This document shows positions 25,217 through 32,744 of a stretch of 64,000 bases of DNA, one piece after another; within the stretch, counting starts at the first letter, position 1, and each line of letters begins with the position of its first letter. The notes below the pieces were generated by a model, which saw only the letters and a list, made by a program, of their open reading frames with translations, was not told the DNA's origin and did not search any database. Source of the DNA: Clostridia bacterium (GTDB lineage: Bacteria; Bacillota; Clostridia; Lachnospirales; Lachnospiraceae); assembly GCA_910576205.1 (NCBI GenBank), contig CAJTHL010000001.1:434001-498000 (forward strand), written 5' to 3'. The position numbers and the translations under genes are program-made.

Positions 25217-25981
25217 ATGGTTTTAGCAATCGACATTGGAAATACAAATATTGTCATCGGGGGCTTTGAGAACGGGCGGATTCTGTTCTCCGAGAGATTC
25301 CAGACAAATCACAAGGCTACCAGCCTGGAGTACACCGCCATTTTTAAGGTAACACTGGAAATCCACAGCATCAGCCGGACGGAGATCACCGGCGGCATTC
25401 TCTCCTCTGTGGTTCCCTCCGTGACCGGCACTGTGAAGGATGCCGTGGAGAAATACACCGGTACGCAGGTTCTGGTGGTGGGCCCCGGCATCAAAACCGG
25501 CCTTCGCATCCGGGTGGACAATCCGGCCCAGCAGGGCAGCGACGTGATTGTGGGGGCTGTGGCCGGGGCCTGGGAATACCCGGCCCCCCTGATTCTCATT
25601 GACATGGGTACCGCCACCACGGTGTCCGTCCTGGATCAGAATAAGACCTTTATCGGCAAAATGATTCTGCCTGGTGTAGGAGTTTCCCTGGACGCCCTGG
25701 TCAGCCGTACTTCCCAGCTTCCCAGGATTTCCCTGGAGCCCCCGAAGCATCTCATCGGCAAAAACACCGTGGAATCCATCCAGGGCGGCATCCTCTACGG
25801 AAACGCCGGGGCCCTGGACGGCATCATCCGGCGCATTCAGGAAGAGCTTGGGACTGTATGCACGGTGGTGGCCACAGGAGGCCTGGCAAAAATCATCCTT
25901 CCCCTGTGCAAAAGCCCCATTCTCCTGGATGAGGAGCTGCTGCTAAAGGGGCTGATGCTGATTTATGAGAGAAACCAATAA
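25217..25981 (+). CDS. coaX: Type III pantothenate kinase
   Basis: A 254-residue ASKHA-fold kinase that phosphorylates pantothenate, the first step of CoA synthesis, and is insensitive to CoA feedback. Motifs: MVLAIDIGNTNIVIG (phosphate 1), GLRIRVDNPAQQGSDVIVGAVAG, LILIDMGTATTVSVLD (phosphate 2 and catalytic Asp), and VVATGGLAKII (adenosine). SD GGGAGG precedes the ATG. It lies between the importer and a D-2-hydroxyacid dehydrogenase, whose translational start is 34 bases after this gene ends. With coaBC this covers uptake and three steps to phosphopantetheine. Confidence 0.95.
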   Translation: MVLAIDIGNTNIVIGGFENGRILFSERFQTNHKATSLEYTAIFKVTLEIHSISRTEITGGILSSVVPSVTGTVKDAVEKYTGTQVLVVGPGIKTGLRIRVDNPAQQGSDVIVGAVAGAWEYPAPLILIDMGTATTVSVLDQNKTFIGKMILPGVGVSLDALVSRTSQLPRISLEPPKHLIGKNTVESIQGGILYGNAGALDGIIRRIQEELGTVCTVVATGGLAKIILPLCKSPILLDEELLLKGLMLIYERNQ

Positions 25982-26015
25982 AATGCCAGACTATGATTTA
26001 GGAGGAGTAATTTTA

Positions 26016-26987
26016 ATGGAACGCAAAAAAGTACTGGTTTTAATCCCTATGACACCGGAGCAGAAAGACCGGCTCTGCCAGGCCATGCCGGAAGCCGGGT
26101 TCACCCATGTGCCAATTTCCCAGGTGACGGAAGCGCAGGTCCGGCAGGCTGAGATTATCCTTGGAAATGCCCCTGCTTCTATGATTGGGAAATCTGAAAA
26201 TCTGGCCTGGATACATTTAAATTCCGCCGGTTATGACCCCTATATAAAGGAGGGCGTCCTAAGTCCCTGCACCCTGTTAACTTCCAGCAGCGGCGCTTAT
26301 GGGAAAGCCGTTTCAGAGCATATGTTTGCTATGCTGCTGGCTCTCCAGAAAAAGCTCCATCTCTACCGGGATGATCAGAAGCAGCATATCTGGGGGGAGG
26401 AAGGCCAGGTGACTTCCATCACGGACTCTTCCGTCCTGGTGCTGGGAGCCGGGGATATCGGACAGCATTTTGCGGCGCTGGCCCATGCCCTGGGAGCCCG
26501 TGTCATCGGGGTAAAGAGGCGCCCGGGAGAATGCCCGGCGTGCATGGATGAACTTTATACCATGGAAAAGCTGCCAGAGCTTCTTCCCAAAGCAGACGCA
26601 GTCGTCTCCTTCCTGCCAAGCACGGAGGAGACCAGGGGCCTCTTTGACCGGGAGCTTCTGGGGCGCATGAAGCCCGGAAGCTTCTTCTTAAACGGCGGAA
26701 GAGGCGATCTGGTCTGTACAGAGGCTCTCTGCGACGCCCTGGAGTCCGGCCATCTGGCGGGAGCCGCCCTGGATGTCACATTCCCGGAGCCTCTTCCCAG
26801 GGACCACCGCATCTGGGATATCCCCAATGCTTTTGTGACGCCCCATATCTCCGGAAACTACCATTTACCGGAAACCCTGCGCAACGTGGTCAATATCTGT
26901 ATTGAAAATGTCAGAAGGTACGCCGCCGGAGAACCCCTGCAAAATCTTGTAAAAAAACAGACCAAAAATGCCTCAGGGGCAGTATAG
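26016..26987 (+). CDS. D-isomer-specific 2-hydroxyacid dehydrogenase
   Basis: About 323 residues; start ATG 26016 behind AGGAGGAG. An NAD(P)-dependent dehydrogenase of D-2-hydroxyacids. The nucleotide fold has VLGAGDIGQHFAALAHALGARVIG followed by KRRP, where basic residues suggest NADP preference. The catalytic set is present: Arg in NGGRGDLV, Glu in DVTFPEPLP and His in VTPHISGN. Substrate cannot be deduced. Placement after coaX is notable because pantoate is itself a D-2-hydroxyacid, but other substrates are equally possible. Confidence 0.9.
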   Translation: MERKKVLVLIPMTPEQKDRLCQAMPEAGFTHVPISQVTEAQVRQAEIILGNAPASMIGKSENLAWIHLNSAGYDPYIKEGVLSPCTLLTSSSGAYGKAVSEHMFAMLLALQKKLHLYRDDQKQHIWGEEGQVTSITDSSVLVLGAGDIGQHFAALAHALGARVIGVKRRPGECPACMDELYTMEKLPELLPKADAVVSFLPSTEETRGLFDRELLGRMKPGSFFLNGGRGDLVCTEALCDALESGHLAGAALDVTFPEPLPRDHRIWDIPNAFVTPHISGNYHLPETLRNVVNICIENVRRYAAGEPLQNLVKKQTKNASGAV

Positions 26988-27010
26988 ACGCTTCAGAATC
27001 TGAAAAGCAG

Positions 27011-27054
27011 AAAAACAGGGGAGGCTGCGGTTTTGTACGCCGCGGCCTCCCCTG
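27011..27054 (-). terminator. Rho-independent terminator of the HPr-like gene, partly bidirectional
   Basis: A 15-bp stem (27016-27030 with 27040-27054, core CAGGGGAGGC/GCCTCCCCTG) with a 9-base loop. On the minus strand it is followed by TTTTT. It lies between convergent genes and may also stop reading from the dehydrogenase, but the plus side has no clear T-tract. Confidence 0.8.
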
Positions 27055-27098
27055 CATGTGGAACTGCCTGTTTCCTTACAGTCCCCCTTTTTACTCTA

Positions 27099-27332
27099 TT
27101 AGCCGTTAATCATGAAGGATACCAGCTTATCAATATCCTCCTTCTCGTAGGCGATCAGCTCCAGCTCGGGAATCTCACCGTTGGAGAAGATGTTTGCCAT
27201 GGATACATACTGGGATAGCTTGGATTTCAGATTCAGTCTGTCTCCCTCGCCTGTTACCAGCTCCACCTTGCCTACACACTTGTCGATTACCTGGAAAAAT
27301 TTCTCAATGTCATTAATGTTCTGTACTTTCAT
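27099..27332 (-). CDS. HPr-fold protein lacking the phosphocarrier histidine
   Basis: A 77-residue protein with the second half of the HPr fold: RLNLKSKLSQYVSMANIFSNGEIPELELIA aligns with the VNLKSIMGVMSL-type helix and following strand. The N-terminal HARPA motif is absent, and the protein contains no histidine at all, so it cannot carry phosphate on His15. Ser-46-like regulation is possible but unproven (the SKLS serines). It may be a structural or regulatory relative. It has its own promoter and terminator. SD AAAGGAGAGC precedes the ATG. Confidence 0.7.
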   Translation of the reverse strand: MKVQNINDIEKFFQVIDKCVGKVELVTGEGDRLNLKSKLSQYVSMANIFSNGEIPELELIAYEKEDIDKLVSFMING

Positions 27333-27393
27333 TTTACCTGCTCTCCTTTCCTTTGGATGCTTTCTTTTTTTCTATTTTCTCTCTACAACCCCT

Positions 27394-27421
27394 ATTATAT
27401 CCGGTATCCCTTTATTTGCAA
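27394..27421 (-). promoter_or_regulatory. Promoter of the HPr-like gene
   Basis: Minus strand: -35 TTGCAA (27416-27421), 16-base spacer, -10 TATAAT (27394-27399), about 62 bases before the ATG. Confidence 0.6.
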
Positions 27422-27457
27422 GTGCTTTTTTCTATTTTCCAAAAGTTTGTGAAATTT

Positions 27458-28294
27458 TTACCATTTTAGGCGGATGCTCTTGTCTGTTATCTCTATTTTA
27501 CCATCTTTTAACAGTTTTCCCACCGCTCTTTTAAATGCATTTTTACTAATCTGCAGCTCCCGCTCTATGATTTCTGGGGAAACTTTATCATTGAAGGGCA
27601 GTACCCCGTCGTATTCTTCCAGCACCTCCAGCACCTTCTGGACGTCTTTCTCCATCTGCTGGGGGATCTTTTCCCGCACGCTGATATCCAGCTTCCCGTC
27701 CTCCTTGACGCCTGTAACCCGGGCCTCCACGATCTGGTTTACCTGGAGATTTCCAAAATACTCCTGCCTGCTGACCAGGGCAGAATATGTATCGTCCACT
27801 GCCACAAACGCGCCAAAATTCCCGCTGATCTCATAGACTCTTCCCGTGACCCGGTCGTCCTTCCGGTAGGGAGAATCCGTCCGCAGGTAGTTATACACCT
27901 TCATGGTGGCGCAAAGACGGCTGCTCTTATCAACGTAGAGGGCCGCCAGCACTTCCTCCCCGGGACTCACCCTCTTTGTCTGTTCCCGGAAAGGCAGCAG
28001 CAGGTCCTTTTCCAGTCCCCAGTCCAGAAACGCGCCGATCTTTCCCACATCCGCCACCTTGAGCACCGCTGTCTCCCCCAGCGTCAGCTTTGGTATAGAC
28101 GTGGTGGAAATAAGCCGGTCTTTGGAATCCCGGTAGACAAAAACCTCTATCTGGTCTCCTGTCTCTGCATCCTCCGGCGCCTGCTTTCCAGGCAGCAACA
28201 CCCGTTCCTCATCCCCCGGCGCCTCCGCCAGATATACGCCAAAATCCACCTTCTTTACCACCGTCAGTATCTGTCTTTCTCCCAATGCAATCAT
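27458..28294 (-). CDS. S1-domain RNA-binding protein, CvfB/YitL family
   Basis: A 278-residue protein with repeated S1-like OB folds and a C-terminal winged helix. It starts IALGERQILTVVKKVDFGVYL, includes VGKIGAFLDWGLEKDLLLPF (the family's S1 signature) and VYEISGNFGAFVAVDDTYSALV, and ends with an HTH-like SPEIIERELQISKNAFKRAVGKLLKDGKI. In staphylococci CvfB affects virulence-factor expression; a general role in RNA binding is likely. Upstream of it (transcription order) is the acyl-ACP thioesterase. Confidence 0.88.
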   Translation of the reverse strand: MIALGERQILTVVKKVDFGVYLAEAPGDEERVLLPGKQAPEDAETGDQIEVFVYRDSKDRLISTTSIPKLTLGETAVLKVADVGKIGAFLDWGLEKDLLLPFREQTKRVSPGEEVLAALYVDKSSRLCATMKVYNYLRTDSPYRKDDRVTGRVYEISGNFGAFVAVDDTYSALVSRQEYFGNLQVNQIVEARVTGVKEDGKLDISVREKIPQQMEKDVQKVLEVLEEYDGVLPFNDKVSPEIIERELQISKNAFKRAVGKLLKDGKIEITDKSIRLKW

Positions 28295-28373
28295 GTATTT
28301 TTGTCCTTTCCCTATCTGGATATCAACATTTCCCGGTAATCTTCGCCTCCGCCATCCCGTTCTCCCATACTTT

Positions 28374-29075
28374 TCAGGTAAACTCTATGACTGCATAAGG
28401 CTTTCCCACCTCATCGCACAGGGACACCGTGCAGCAGCCCGCCCCCTGCTTCACCCGGGGATAGATCACATCCCCCAGAACCGCCTGTCTCTTGTATTCT
28501 GCCCGGAGCTGGCGGATGGGGAATCCCTCCGGCAGATAATCCCTGGCCATCTGGACATACTGGACATTGTTTACATGGTGGTTAGTGTCCAGATGGGATT
28601 TATGCACAGGAAACGCCTCCCGGTCCCCAGCGTCCTCCGGCACCGTGATCTTCCGGGGCGCATAGTCCATGGTCAGTTTTTCTTCTATTGTATAAGCCTC
28701 TGCCACATGTTCCGGCACCTTCACCGGGCGGCCCCGCCTGGTGTCCAGAAAAGCCCACAGGGTGTTGGCGTAAGCCAGAAGCTCCCCCTCCCGGTTTCGC
28801 ATAGTAAAATTACGCATACCGGTAAAGCCGTTGAAATCGTAGGGCCAGGTCTCCACCGCAATCTCCTCGCACAGGTCCGCGTAGCGCTCCACCACCACCT
28901 GCCAGGAGCTCAAGACCCAGATCTGGCTATGCCGCTCCAGAAAGTCAAGGCCTACCCCCAGGGATTCCGAGTGAAAGGTGCTGCAATCCTGAAAATAATT
29001 TAAGATAGAATCCAGTGTGATTTTCTTGTCCTCTCCCACTTCGCTGTAGCGGACTCTGCTGTCAAATGTGTACAT
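28374..29075 (-). CDS. Acyl-ACP thioesterase
   Basis: A 233-residue double hot-dog thioesterase that releases fatty acids from acyl carrier protein. It begins with the first hot-dog helix region DSILNYFQDCSTFHSESLGVG and continues with WVLSSWQVVVERYADLCEEIAVETWPYDF. The second domain contains HLDTNHHVNNVQYVQMARDYLP, holding the conserved Asp/Asn/His residues of plant and bacterial FatA/FatB-like enzymes. The physiological role in anaerobes is uncertain. Confidence 0.88.
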   Translation of the reverse strand: MYTFDSRVRYSEVGEDKKITLDSILNYFQDCSTFHSESLGVGLDFLERHSQIWVLSSWQVVVERYADLCEEIAVETWPYDFNGFTGMRNFTMRNREGELLAYANTLWAFLDTRRGRPVKVPEHVAEAYTIEEKLTMDYAPRKITVPEDAGDREAFPVHKSHLDTNHHVNNVQYVQMARDYLPEGFPIRQLRAEYKRQAVLGDVIYPRVKQGAGCCTVSLCDEVGKPYAVIEFT

Positions 29076-29159
29076 GTCGGCTTCCTCTCTGCAATGTAAC
29101 CGGCTGTTATCCCGGTCAATGGTCTGTATTATTTTTCCTTAAACTCTAATTCATTTCTG

Positions 29160-29188
29160 ATTTTACCATCTTCGCAGGCCTGGCGCAA
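29160..29188 (-). promoter_or_regulatory. Possible promoter of the thioesterase gene
   Basis: Minus strand: -35 TTGCGC (29183-29188), 17-base spacer, -10 TAAAAT (29160-29165). It sits in the 314-base gap 29076-29389, which otherwise holds only the terminator below and no convincing ORF. Confidence 0.4.
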
Positions 29189-29253
29189 GCAATACCCCGC
29201 AATATTCGAAAAATCCTTCTCTTAATAAAAGCTGCCTCCTGGCATTCGTCCAC

Positions 29254-29304
29254 AAAAAAGAGGGCCGGCCAGATCCTGTCACGGCCTGGCCGGCCCTCTT
29301 TTTT
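29254..29304 (-). terminator. Strong terminator of the URO-D/ABC operon
   Basis: A perfect 19-bp stem including AGAGGGCCGGCCAG and its complement, with a 13-base loop and A/T tracts on both sides. It works in either direction by sequence and lies 86 bases after the last gene of the operon. Confidence 0.9.
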
Positions 29305-29389
29305 GTCCCCCTTACCAGCGGCGCGATAAGAAGCAGAAACGCCCGGGACCGTATATTCTGTTCTGCTTTCTCTAAAGCTTCCAAAGGGC

Positions 29390-30388
29390 TTAAGCAAACG
29401 CCTCCACCGCCTCCGCCATATACCGCACATTCTCAAGCGGCGTATCCCGGGGAATCTCACAGCCTGCTGCTATGATATTCCGGTTGGGGATACCCACTAA
29501 ACGCCTTACCTCCGCAAAAATGCTCTCCCGGTTTCCCCTTAAAACAGCCACCGGGTCAATGTTTCCGCTGATGCTGCAATTCTCCGGCAGGATTCTGGCA
29601 GCCTTCTCCAGGGAAACCATGTGGTCGCAGTCCACAATATCCGCCCCCGTCCTGGCAATAAGGGGCAGCTTTTCGGTAATATTTCCGCAGATATGCAGCT
29701 TTACCTTCGCCCCGGCCTCATGGATTACCCGGAAAAGCTCTATCTCATAGGGAAGCACAAACTCCTCGTACAAAGCCGGGCCGATAAGGGAAGCCGCCGC
29801 ATCCCCCACGCCGATAATGTCCGCCCCGCAGCGGATCTGTTCCTTCGCAAAGAGAGTGGCCTGCTGCTGGCACACCTTGAGAAGCTCATGCATGGCCTCC
29901 GGCTCGTCCAGAAGATTCAGCATGACATTTGCCATGTCCATAAGGTCGCAGCTTTCCGCAAAGGCTCCCTCCACCCAGCCGATCACCGGAATTTCCCCGG
30001 CGGCCTTCTCATGAAGCAGGCGGACGGCCTGCAGGCGGTCCTCCATGCGCCTGCTGCTTCCCGGATCCACGGCTTTCACCCTGGAAATATCCGTGATTTC
30101 TTTCAGAAACGGCTCCGGGCAGTAGGGCACGTTATCCGGAGGAACCACAACCGTAGCCCCAAGCCCTTCCGTTTCCCGCATGGGATCCGAAATCACGCAG
30201 AAACAGTCCGTGGAAAAATTCTCGTAGCAGTAGATAACGCCCTCAGCCAGCTTCCGGTAATCCGTCACATACTGGCCGTAGGGAATTCCCAGAAGCTTCG
30301 CGGGCATCATCATAAAAATATTCAGGTTTGGCAGGCGGTCCACTTCCTTTCCCGCCTGCCTGTTCATCACTCTTTCGTACGCGTTCAT
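29390..30388 (-). CDS. URO-D-superfamily methyltransferase-like protein (MtaA/CmuA type)
   Basis: A 332-residue member of the uroporphyrinogen decarboxylase superfamily. It carries the zinc-ligand pattern of corrinoid-dependent methyltransferases (MtaA, CmuA): H-x-C in KLHICGNI and a later Cys in AAGCEIPRDTPLENVRYM. Genuine HemE lacks the H-x-C. This suggests transfer of a methyl group between a corrinoid and a thiol or tetrahydrofolate, but no corrinoid-binding protein is in the window. It follows a second URO-D-family gene by 3 bases, at the end of an operon with a ribose-type importer. Confidence 0.85.
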   Translation of the reverse strand: MNAYERVMNRQAGKEVDRLPNLNIFMMMPAKLLGIPYGQYVTDYRKLAEGVIYCYENFSTDCFCVISDPMRETEGLGATVVVPPDNVPYCPEPFLKEITDISRVKAVDPGSSRRMEDRLQAVRLLHEKAAGEIPVIGWVEGAFAESCDLMDMANVMLNLLDEPEAMHELLKVCQQQATLFAKEQIRCGADIIGVGDAAASLIGPALYEEFVLPYEIELFRVIHEAGAKVKLHICGNITEKLPLIARTGADIVDCDHMVSLEKAARILPENCSISGNIDPVAVLRGNRESIFAEVRRLVGIPNRNIIAAGCEIPRDTPLENVRYMAEAVEAFA

Positions 30389-30391
30389 CCG

Positions 30392-31666
30392 TTATTTCTT
30401 CCCATTGTTATAATCCCTGACAGCCTCGAACATAGCCAGCAGATTTTCCGCGCTCACCTGCCCCTGGATGTTGTGGGTAGTGTTAAACACATAGCCGCCG
30501 CCTTTGGCAAACAGCGCGATCCGCTCCGATACCTCCTGGTACACATCCTCCGGCTTTTTGAAGGGCAGAGTGTTCTGGGTATCCACGCCGCCGCCCCAGA
30601 ATACGAATTTATCTCCCCATTTCTCCTTCAGTTCCTTTCCGTCCATACCCTTTGCAGAGAGCTGGACAGGATTCAAAATATCGATGCCGCTCTCATAGAA
30701 GTCCTGGAGGAAGGCGGAAATGGCTCCGCAGGAATGGAAGAAGGTCTTCCATTTGGTATTCTCATGAATCCACCCGTTAATCTTCTGATAACAGGGCTTG
30801 TAAAATTCCCGGTAGGTGTCCAGGGACATAAAGGGCCCGTTCTGGGTGCCAAAATCCGTGCCTGAAACACACATCACCTGAATCTTATCGCCGCAGGCCT
30901 CGTAAATGAGTTTTGCATTGGCAAGCGCCGCCTCCGTGTGCATTTCAAAGACCTCATGGATATAATCGGGGCAGATGGAATGGGCCATCATAAAGCTGGG
31001 CAGGTCCCGGATCCCCTTGGGATGTTTTACGCTGGGCCCGGGTACGATGGCGAAATCCCCAAGGGCCGCCAGATTGCCGCTGTAGGCGATGCCATACCCG
31101 GTATTGTTGTAGTAGTCGTCGCACTGCTTCTCCAGAAACCGGAGCTGCTTGTCGTTTAACACGGTGTAATCCTTGCCGAAGTCCTCCCTGGCGCTGTCCG
31201 TGTCCTCGTCAAATTCAATGTTTCCCCTGGTAATATTGTCAAAGAAGAATCCTCCCTTTGGCATCATGCCGCTGGGTGGCACGCTCATGTCTCCCTGGGG
31301 ATAAATATAGGTGCGTCCCTTTTCGTCCACTGTGGTGTTGAATTCCAGAGGCACATCCACCTCCAGGCCGCTCTGCATGGTCCAGGGCTTTCTCCCCTCA
31401 TTGCAGAAACCGAAAATATTGTAGTTGCCTGTCACCTCCACCACGTCCAGATGAAGAGCCTGGCGCACATCCTCCTCCACCTGGCCCAGAAGCTGTAAGG
31501 GCTCGTGGATTTTAATCTTTTTCTTCTCAAGCCCCAGGGCGTCCCGCAGACGGGCCAGGGCGTTGGCATTGATGCCGGACACGCTGGTGGCGCCCATGTC
31601 CACTACAAGCTGTTCCGGTTCCTCATGATTTAAAGTCTGGTTTAAACGTTCTCTGCTGGTTAACAT
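30392..31666 (-). CDS. URO-D-superfamily protein, second subtype
   Basis: A 424-residue URO-D-superfamily protein. The H-x-C pair is present in TFFHSCGAI, but the C-terminal region reads GYVFNTTHNIQGQVSAENLLAM, with His where MtaA-type proteins have Cys. This would make a His/Cys/His zinc site, or a different chemistry. It is longer than MtaA. SD GGAGG lies 8 bases before the ATG. It sits between the importer permease and the first URO-D-family gene, so both probably act on what the importer brings in. Function is inference. Confidence 0.8.
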   Translation of the reverse strand: MLTSRERLNQTLNHEEPEQLVVDMGATSVSGINANALARLRDALGLEKKKIKIHEPLQLLGQVEEDVRQALHLDVVEVTGNYNIFGFCNEGRKPWTMQSGLEVDVPLEFNTTVDEKGRTYIYPQGDMSVPPSGMMPKGGFFFDNITRGNIEFDEDTDSAREDFGKDYTVLNDKQLRFLEKQCDDYYNNTGYGIAYSGNLAALGDFAIVPGPSVKHPKGIRDLPSFMMAHSICPDYIHEVFEMHTEAALANAKLIYEACGDKIQVMCVSGTDFGTQNGPFMSLDTYREFYKPCYQKINGWIHENTKWKTFFHSCGAISAFLQDFYESGIDILNPVQLSAKGMDGKELKEKWGDKFVFWGGGVDTQNTLPFKKPEDVYQEVSERIALFAKGGGYVFNTTHNIQGQVSAENLLAMFEAVRDYNNGKK

Positions 31667-31673
31667 AATCTAT

Positions 31674-31702
31674 TCCTCCTATTCCAGTATCGCATATTGT
31701 TT
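31674..31702 (-). repeat. Minimal copy of the intercistronic repeat
   Basis: Read on the minus strand, the gap after the permease stop codon begins AAAACAATATGCGATACTGG and runs into the AATAGGAGG ribosome-binding site of the second URO-D gene. It looks like the left and right ends of the repeat with the centre missing. Confidence 0.5.
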
Positions 31703-32659
31703 TTACTTTCTGGCTTTCTCTTTCCGCACCTTCCCATACTGGTCGATCAGTACAGCCACCAAAAGGGTTGCGCCGGTCACGAATGTCTGCCAGTACACAT
31801 CCACGCCCACGAGAGTCAGCACATTGGTAATCAGAGTCATCAGAAGGGAGCCGAGAAACGCTCCGATTACCGTGCCCTCTCCGCCCTGGAGGCTGGCGCC
31901 GCCGATGATTACCGCCGTGATAACCTGAAGCTCCAGGCCGGTTCCCTGGGTTACGGAAGCCGTTCCCATACGGGCCGTCATAATTACCCCCGCGAATCCT
32001 GCCAGGAGTCCCACGATGACATAATTTAAAATTTTCATCCTGTCCACCGCGATGCCGGACAGCCGGGCAGACTTTTCACTGCCGCCGATATAGTAATTCT
32101 GGCGGAAAAACCGGGATTTCCGAAGAAGAATATCCCCGATCACCACAAGGATCAGCGCATACCAGATAGGCATCTGAAGCCCCAGGATTACCTTCTGGCC
32201 CAGGGCGTTAAAAGCGTCCGGAAGGCCGGAAATATTCTGCCCTCTGGTGACGATCAAGGTAAGTCCACGGAAAAGGCTTAAGGACGCCAGCGTGGTTACA
32301 AAAGGATTGATTCCCAGAATGGACACCACAAACCCGTTGAAAAGTCCCGCCAGACCGCCGATTACAATGCCAATCAGAACCGCCGCAATCACCGGCGCGC
32401 CGCTTCGCAGCACAATACCAGCCATAGCCCCGGAGAACGCCAAGACAGAGCCCACCGACATGTCAAATCCGCCGCTTACCATAAGGTTGGTCATGCCAAC
32501 CGCAATAATCACCGCAATGGAAAGGCTCAGAAACAACACGCTTAAGTTTGCAAAGGTCAAAAATATGGGGGAATAAATGGTCATAGCAACCATAATACAT
32601 ATGATTACAAAAAATATAAAAAATTCCCTCTGCTTTGTCAGCTTTTTTAAAATATTCAT
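31703..32659 (-). CDS. Ribose-type sugar ABC transporter, permease (RbsC-like)
   Basis: A 318-residue permease of the carbohydrate-uptake 2 (CUT2) family with about eight to ten hydrophobic segments. Signature regions are TNLMVSGGFDMSVGSVLAFSGAMAG and FNGFVVSILGINPFVTTLASLSLFRGLTLIVTRGQNISG, plus TAVIIGGASLQGGEGTVIGAFLGSLLM. It pairs with the double-ATPase and binding protein upstream. CUT2 systems import pentoses, galactose, inositol, autoinducer-2 and others; the substrate here is unknown. Confidence 0.93.
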   Translation of the reverse strand: MNILKKLTKQREFFIFFVIICIMVAMTIYSPIFLTFANLSVLFLSLSIAVIIAVGMTNLMVSGGFDMSVGSVLAFSGAMAGIVLRSGAPVIAAVLIGIVIGGLAGLFNGFVVSILGINPFVTTLASLSLFRGLTLIVTRGQNISGLPDAFNALGQKVILGLQMPIWYALILVVIGDILLRKSRFFRQNYYIGGSEKSARLSGIAVDRMKILNYVIVGLLAGFAGVIMTARMGTASVTQGTGLELQVITAVIIGGASLQGGEGTVIGAFLGSLLMTLITNVLTLVGVDVYWQTFVTGATLLVAVLIDQYGKVRKEKARK

Positions 32660-32678
32660 ACTAAATCCCTCTATTCCA

Positions 32679-32744
32679 GTTCCGCATCCGGCTTTCCAGA
32701 TGCTGTCTCCAATTCCGCATCCGGCCTTCCAGATGCTGTTTTCA
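32679..32744 (-). repeat. Two tandem 33-bp hairpin repeats between ATPase and permease genes
   Basis: Units at 32679-32711 and 32712-32744. On the minus strand each reads ACAGCATCTGG, a 4-base centre, then CCGGATGCGGAAYTGG; GCATCTGG and CCGGATGC pair in an 8-bp stem with one G-U. The first unit begins at the stop codon of the ATPase gene (32742-32744) and the second leads into the permease leader. This is a short version of the element at 13.3 and 21 kb. Confidence 0.85.

Noticed and set aside
27011..27054. Stem considered as an operator of the dehydrogenase
   Set aside because: The 15-bp stem plus TTTTT is a standard terminator for the convergent gene.
29621..30865. Plus-strand frame of about 414 codons opposite the two URO-D genes
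   Set aside because: The minus-strand genes have conserved motifs and SDs; the opposite frame has neither.
29390..31666. Calling the two URO-D-family genes heme enzymes (hemE)
   Set aside because: Both carry the H-x-C methyltransferase signature and sit with an ABC importer, not heme genes.
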